Assembly (NCBI GenBank): GCA_937974555.1
Contig: CALJKR010000033.1
Span: forward strand, 1-64,000
Direction: 5' to 3'
DNA: 64,000 nucleotides
From: an uncultured Flavobacteriales bacterium
GTDB lineage: Bacteria > Bacteroidota > Bacteroidia > Flavobacteriales_D > Sanyastnellaceae
Below, one piece after another: positions 60,580 through 64,000 of this stretch. Each line of letters opens with the position of its first letter. Position 1 is the first letter of the stretch. Below the pieces are notes generated by a model that saw only the letters and a list, made by a program, of their open reading frames with translations, did not search any database and had not been told where the DNA came from. The position numbers and the translations under genes were made by a program.

Positions 60580-61896
60580 TCAAATATCGCGATTTACATC
60601 CCAATTCTCCAAATAATCGGCTACCCTTCTCACAAACATTCCACCCAAAGCGCCGTCCACGATTCTGTGGTCATAACTGTGTGACAAGAACATCATGTGG
60701 CGAATGCCGATAAAGTCACCCGCTGGTGTTTCGATAACCGCAGGCTTTTTGCGAATAGCGCCCACCGCCAAGATGGCCACTTGGGGTTGGTTGATGATGG
60801 GGGTTCCCATCACATTTCCAAATGAGCCCACGTTGGTCAAGGTGTAAGTTCCACCTTGAATTTCATCGGGTGTCAACTTGTTGTTTCTTGCTCGATCCGC
60901 CAAATCATTAACTTTCTTGGCGATGCCTACCAGGTTCAATTGGTCAACATTTTTGATAACTGGAACAATGAGATTACCAGAAGGCAATGCGGTTGCCATT
61001 CCGATATTGATATCGCCACGCAAAATAATCTTATCTCCATCAACGGAAGCATTCACTCCAGGGAAGTCTTTGATTGCGCGTGCCACTGCTTCGATAAATA
61101 TGGGTGTAAAAGTCAATTTTGTTTTTTCTTTCACCTCAAAATTCTTCTTCACTTTGTCTCTCCATTGCACCACATTGGTCATATCCGCTTCGACATAACT
61201 GGTTACGTGAGGCGAAACTTGTTTGCTCATCACCATGTGATCGGCAATCAACTTGCGCATGCGGTCCATCTGCACAATCTCATCATTTCCATTAACACTG
61301 ATGGAAGCTTTCTTGGGCGCTTCTTTGGCTGGGGCTGCTTCGGGAGCTGGCGCACTGGCCACAGGAGCAGCAGGCGCTGGAGCAGCGACTGCGGGTTTTT
61401 GACCACGGGTAGTCAAATAATTTTTTAAATCATCTTTGGTCACTCTACCCCCTTGTCCAGAGCCTGGAATCGCATCCAATTCGGCCTGCGATATCCCTTC
61501 TGACTTTGCCATATTTTTCACCAATGGCGAATAAAAACGGTCCCCAGAAACAATGGACTCACCGCTTGCTGCGGGAACAAACGGAATGTCTGTCACAGGA
61601 GCAGCTACGGGAGCAGCGGCAGGAGCCTGAACAGCAGGAGCGGGAGCTTCAGCGGCACCTGTTTGAATAATCGCAATGGGCTGGCCCACTTGAACCACAT
61701 CCCCTTCCTTCACCAAACACTTCAATAAAGTACCATCCTCAGGAGAAGGAACCTCACTGTCGACCTTGTCAGTGGCGATTTCAATAATGGATTCATCGGC
61801 CTTCACCGCTTCACCTTCTTTTTTCACCCACTTGATAATGGTTGCCTCAGCAACACTCTCTCCCATTTTGGGAAGTAGTAATTCTATCTGTGCCAT
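60580..61896 (-). CDS. Dihydrolipoamide acyltransferase (E2) of a 2-oxoacid dehydrogenase
   Basis: The 438-residue protein has an N-terminal lipoyl domain (1-80, lipoyl-lysine in EIATDKVDSEVPSPEDG), an Ala/Pro-rich linker (85-110), a subunit-binding domain (about 117-162, SPLVKNMAKSEGISQAELDA), a second Ala/Pro linker and the catalytic acyltransferase domain (about 205-438) with the active site SHSYDHRIVDGALGGMFVRR. It carries the acyl group between E1 and CoA. The sequence fits the branched-chain/2-oxoacid type better than a typical succinyltransferase. E1 and E3 genes are not in the window. Confidence 0.93.
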   Translation of the reverse strand: MAQIELLLPKMGESVAEATIIKWVKKEGEAVKADESIIEIATDKVDSEVPSPEDGTLLKCLVKEGDVVQVGQPIAIIQTGAAEAPAPAVQAPAAAPVAAPVTDIPFVPAASGESIVSGDRFYSPLVKNMAKSEGISQAELDAIPGSGQGGRVTKDDLKNYLTTRGQKPAVAAPAPAAPVASAPAPEAAPAKEAPKKASISVNGNDEIVQMDRMRKLIADHMVMSKQVSPHVTSYVEADMTNVVQWRDKVKKNFEVKEKTKLTFTPIFIEAVARAIKDFPGVNASVDGDKIILRGDINIGMATALPSGNLIVPVIKNVDQLNLVGIAKKVNDLADRARNNKLTPDEIQGGTYTLTNVGSFGNVMGTPIINQPQVAILAVGAIRKKPAVIETPAGDFIGIRHMMFLSHSYDHRIVDGALGGMFVRRVADYLENWDVNRDI

Positions 61897-61944
61897 AAGT
61901 TGACCGCAAAAATAAGCAAAATCAGCCCTCCAAAGGGCGAATAA

Positions 61945-62424
61945 TTATCGGTCCAGAGATCCTCCAAGATCAGCCTCGGAATCCTTCCACCGCATTTTCC
62001 AATGTGGAATATCATCTTCCAAATACTCCTCACCCTCTGCAACAAATCCCAAATCCTGATAGAATTTCAACAGATACGATTGCGCAGAAATACAAATCTC
62101 ATTGGTCCCAAATTGTTTCTTTGTTTGTTCGATGGCAATATTCATCAAAGCCCTGCCCCACCCTGTCCTTCGTACCGATGGTGAGGTGACTACTCTGCCT
62201 ATGGCCGCTTCCGGATAACTCACTCCAGGGGGCACCAACCGGGCATAAGCCACCAATTCTTCCCCACTCTCCATCAACAAATGATAGGACACCACATCTT
62301 TTCCATCTGGATCTTGGTATGGACAATTCTGCTCCACCACAAATACCTGTGCACGCAATGCCAAAACACGGTGCCATTCCAATGCAGTCATTTGAGACAT
62401 TTTGAGCAATCGAAAATTTTTCAT
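61945..62424 (-). CDS. ElaA-like GNAT acetyltransferase
   Basis: The 159-residue protein matches ElaA: ALEWHRVLALRAQVFVVEQN, CPYQDPDGKDVVSYHLLME, ARLVPPGVSYPEAAIGRVV, the acetyl-CoA loop VRRTGWGRALMNIAIE (R/Q-x-x-G-x-G/A type) and KFYQDLGFVAEGEEYLEDDI. ElaA is a small-molecule N-acetyltransferase whose substrate is not known. Start could be MKNFRLLKM or the later MSQMTALEW. It is divergent from the ABC-F gene. Confidence 0.9.
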   Translation of the reverse strand: MKNFRLLKMSQMTALEWHRVLALRAQVFVVEQNCPYQDPDGKDVVSYHLLMESGEELVAYARLVPPGVSYPEAAIGRVVTSPSVRRTGWGRALMNIAIEQTKKQFGTNEICISAQSYLLKFYQDLGFVAEGEEYLEDDIPHWKMRWKDSEADLGGSLDR

Positions 62425-62448
62425 CCCGACGAAGGTAATTCAATGACC

Positions 62449-62456
62449 TATTTTTG
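62449..62456 (+). promoter_or_regulatory. -7 promoter element touching the ABC-F start codon
   Basis: TATTTTTG matches TAnnTTTG and ends four bases before the ATG at 62461. If used, transcription would start at or very near the A of the ATG, giving a leaderless or nearly leaderless mRNA. No clear TTG sits 19-21 bases upstream. Confidence 0.4.
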
Positions 62457-62460
62457 TAAA

Positions 62461-64000
62461 ATGAATTACCTCTCGGTAGAAAACCTATCCAAACGTTTTG
62501 GCGTTCGTGAACTTTTCAATAACCTGCAATTTGGAATTGAGAAAGGTCAGAAAGTGGCGTTGCTGGCTCGAAATGGTTCTGGAAAAACCACACTCATGAA
62601 TATCCTTTTTGGCATCGATACGCCAGACGAGGGCAAGGTGATTTACAACAAGGAAGTGCGGGTGAGCTACCTGGAACAGAATCCGCATTTGGATCCTAAA
62701 AAATCCATTTTGGAAAATGTATTGCAAGCCAAAAACAACATGAGTCAGGCCATCGCGGAGTATGAACACGCCTTGGCCCACGATCTGCCTTTGGATGCAC
62801 CGATGTCCAAAATGGACGCCACTGGGGCTTGGGAGTATGAAGCCAAAATGAAGCAAGTACTTGGGGCTTTGGATTTGCACCAATGGAATACCCCAGCAGG
62901 GCAATTGAGCGGTGGGCAACAACGCCGAGTGGCATTGGCCAAGGTGTTGATTGAAGAACCCGATTTTTTACTGCTTGATGAGCCAACCAACCACTTGGAT
63001 TTGGATATGATTGAGTGGTTAGAAAACTTCCTCACCCGTTCCCACATGACGCTCTTCATGGTCACCCATGATCGCTACTTCTTGGAGAATATCACCGACG
63101 AAATTCTGGAATTGGAAAATGGTCAACTCTACAAATACAAAGGCAATTTCAGCTACTACCTAGAAAAGAAAGCCGAACGTGAAGCCCTTGAACAAGCCAC
63201 ACAAGACAAGCAGATGAATCTTTTCCGAAGGGAGTTGGTTTGGGCGCGCACCATGCCGCGAGCCAGAACGGTGAAAAGCAAAAGCAGAATGGATCGTTTT
63301 ACCGAATTAAAAGAAGCGGTAAGAAAAAGTCCCGAAGCACAAGAGCTCTCGCCTGAGATCAATATGAGTCGCTTGGGTAGTAAAATCGTGGAGTTCCACC
63401 GCGTAAAAAAACATTGGGGAGAGAAAAAGGTCCTCAACGGCTGGGATTACGTTTTCAAAACCGGCGAACGAGTGGGACTTGTAGGACCCAATGGCGCAGG
63501 AAAAACGACGCTACTCAAATTGATGACCCTCAATGAAGAGCCCGACGGAGGAAAGGTTGTGGTCGGTGAAACCGTGGTGATGGGTTACTACCGCCAAAAC
63601 ATGGAACCCCTAAAAGAGGGTCTTCGATTGATTGAGGCCGTCCGTGATATCGCAGAATTTATCCCACTAACCAAAGGCCGAACCATCACGGCCGCTCAGA
63701 TGTTGGAACGATTTTTATTTCCCAAACACATGCACTTCAATTACGTGGATGCATTGAGCGGAGGAGAAAAGAAACGATTGCAACTGTTGCTCTTGTTGAT
63801 GAAGAATCCCAATTTTTTGATCTTGGATGAACCTACCAACGACTTGGACGTTTTCACCCTTGCGGCGTTAGAAGAGTACTTGCAATCTTTTCCAGGATGC
63901 TTAATTATTGTATCCCATGACCGTTATTTCTTGGACAAATTGGTGGATCACTTGTTTGTTTTGGACGGTCAAGGCAACGTCAAAGACATCCTGGGTTCTT
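62461..64000 (+). CDS. ABC-F ATPase (Uup-type), 3' end outside the window
   Basis: The frame runs from ATG 62461 to the right edge (513 codons and one base). Two ABC cassettes are present: Walker A ARNGSGKTTLMN and GPNGAGKTTLLK, signatures LSGGQQRRVALAK and LSGGEKKRLQL, Walker B FLLLDEPTNHLD and FLILDEPTNDLD. Between them, the basic linker ELVWARTMPRARTVKSKSRM is the ABC-F P-site-interaction linker, closest to Uup. There are no membrane segments. These proteins act on the ribosome or tRNA E site; Uup is linked to DNA transposition/ribosome rescue. A C-terminal coiled coil typical of Uup would lie just outside. Confidence 0.93.
   Translation, partial: MNYLSVENLSKRFGVRELFNNLQFGIEKGQKVALLARNGSGKTTLMNILFGIDTPDEGKVIYNKEVRVSYLEQNPHLDPKKSILENVLQAKNNMSQAIAEYEHALAHDLPLDAPMSKMDATGAWEYEAKMKQVLGALDLHQWNTPAGQLSGGQQRRVALAKVLIEEPDFLLLDEPTNHLDLDMIEWLENFLTRSHMTLFMVTHDRYFLENITDEILELENGQLYKYKGNFSYYLEKKAEREALEQATQDKQMNLFRRELVWARTMPRARTVKSKSRMDRFTELKEAVRKSPEAQELSPEINMSRLGSKIVEFHRVKKHWGEKKVLNGWDYVFKTGERVGLVGPNGAGKTTLLKLMTLNEEPDGGKVVVGETVVMGYYRQNMEPLKEGLRLIEAVRDIAEFIPLTKGRTITAAQMLERFLFPKHMHFNYVDALSGGEKKRLQLLLLLMKNPNFLILDEPTNDLDVFTLAALEEYLQSFPGCLIIVSHDRYFLDKLVDHLFVLDGQGNVKDILGS

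Overview
The window is a 64 kb piece of a chromosome from a member of the Bacteroidota, most likely an aerobic, flavobacteria-like organism. The evidence is the gliding genes gldB and gldC beside nadE, a protein with a type IX secretion (T9SS) C-terminal sorting domain, UMF1 and FucP transporters, the PadR-PspC pair, and promoters of the Bacteroidota form TTG-N19-21-TAnnTTTG. Aerobic life is suggested by oxygen-dependent HemF and L-2-hydroxyglutarate oxidase. Many neighbouring genes overlap by 1 to 4 bases. I see no insertion sequence, prophage or CRISPR array.

Layout. Bases 1-7702 (minus strand) hold the first 2,567 codons of a giant secreted protein that runs off the left edge. It has an RCC1-like N-terminal region, a GEVED domain, fourteen six-cysteine repeats of about 51 residues in three blocks separated by MopE-like metal-binding motifs, and cadherin-like repeats. 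One 306-base piece of the repeat array is present twice in tandem without a difference that I could see. Bases 7850-8330 hold tRNA-Ser(GCU), tRNA-Pro(UGG) and tRNA-Arg(UCU) with divergent promoters and hairpin terminators. Bases 8341-10540 are a PadR / PspC / small channel-like membrane protein operon. Bases 10642-12846 encode an FG-GAP/VCBS surface protein with a T9SS tail.

Bases 12878-31125 are mostly housekeeping and cell-envelope genes: fbaA, hemF, a LysM protein, guaA, maf, a UbiA prenyltransferase, a glycosylasparaginase, an MltF-like lytic transglycosylase, glmM with a cysteine desulfurase, a UMF1 transporter, lhgO, yqeY, and a retropepsin-like RimB facing rimK. Bases 31173-37633 form a tight polysaccharide operon of three glycosyltransferases, an AsnB-type amidotransferase and a Wzy-like polymerase, with a ThiF/MoeB-like protein upstream. 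Bases 38504-40720 are acpP-fabF-rnc, followed by kbl and an FAD-dependent oxidoreductase.

Bases 43062-46253 hold the most system-like set: a YfiR-family periplasmic protein, an exported helical-repeat protein and a membrane HAMP-PP2C (SpoIIE-type) phosphatase, with overlapping reading frames. It may be a signalling module in which a YfiR-type sensor controls a phosphatase instead of the usual diguanylate cyclase. Bases 46250-49294 are nadE, an outer-membrane barrel protein, gldB and gldC. After that come a sugar MFS transporter, an active/inactive pair of M16 peptidases, an FtsE-like ATPase next to glycosyltransferases, an exonuclease, a PorE-like OmpA-family protein, a 2-oxoacid dehydrogenase E2 subunit, an ElaA-like acetyltransferase and an ABC-F ATPase cut by the right edge.
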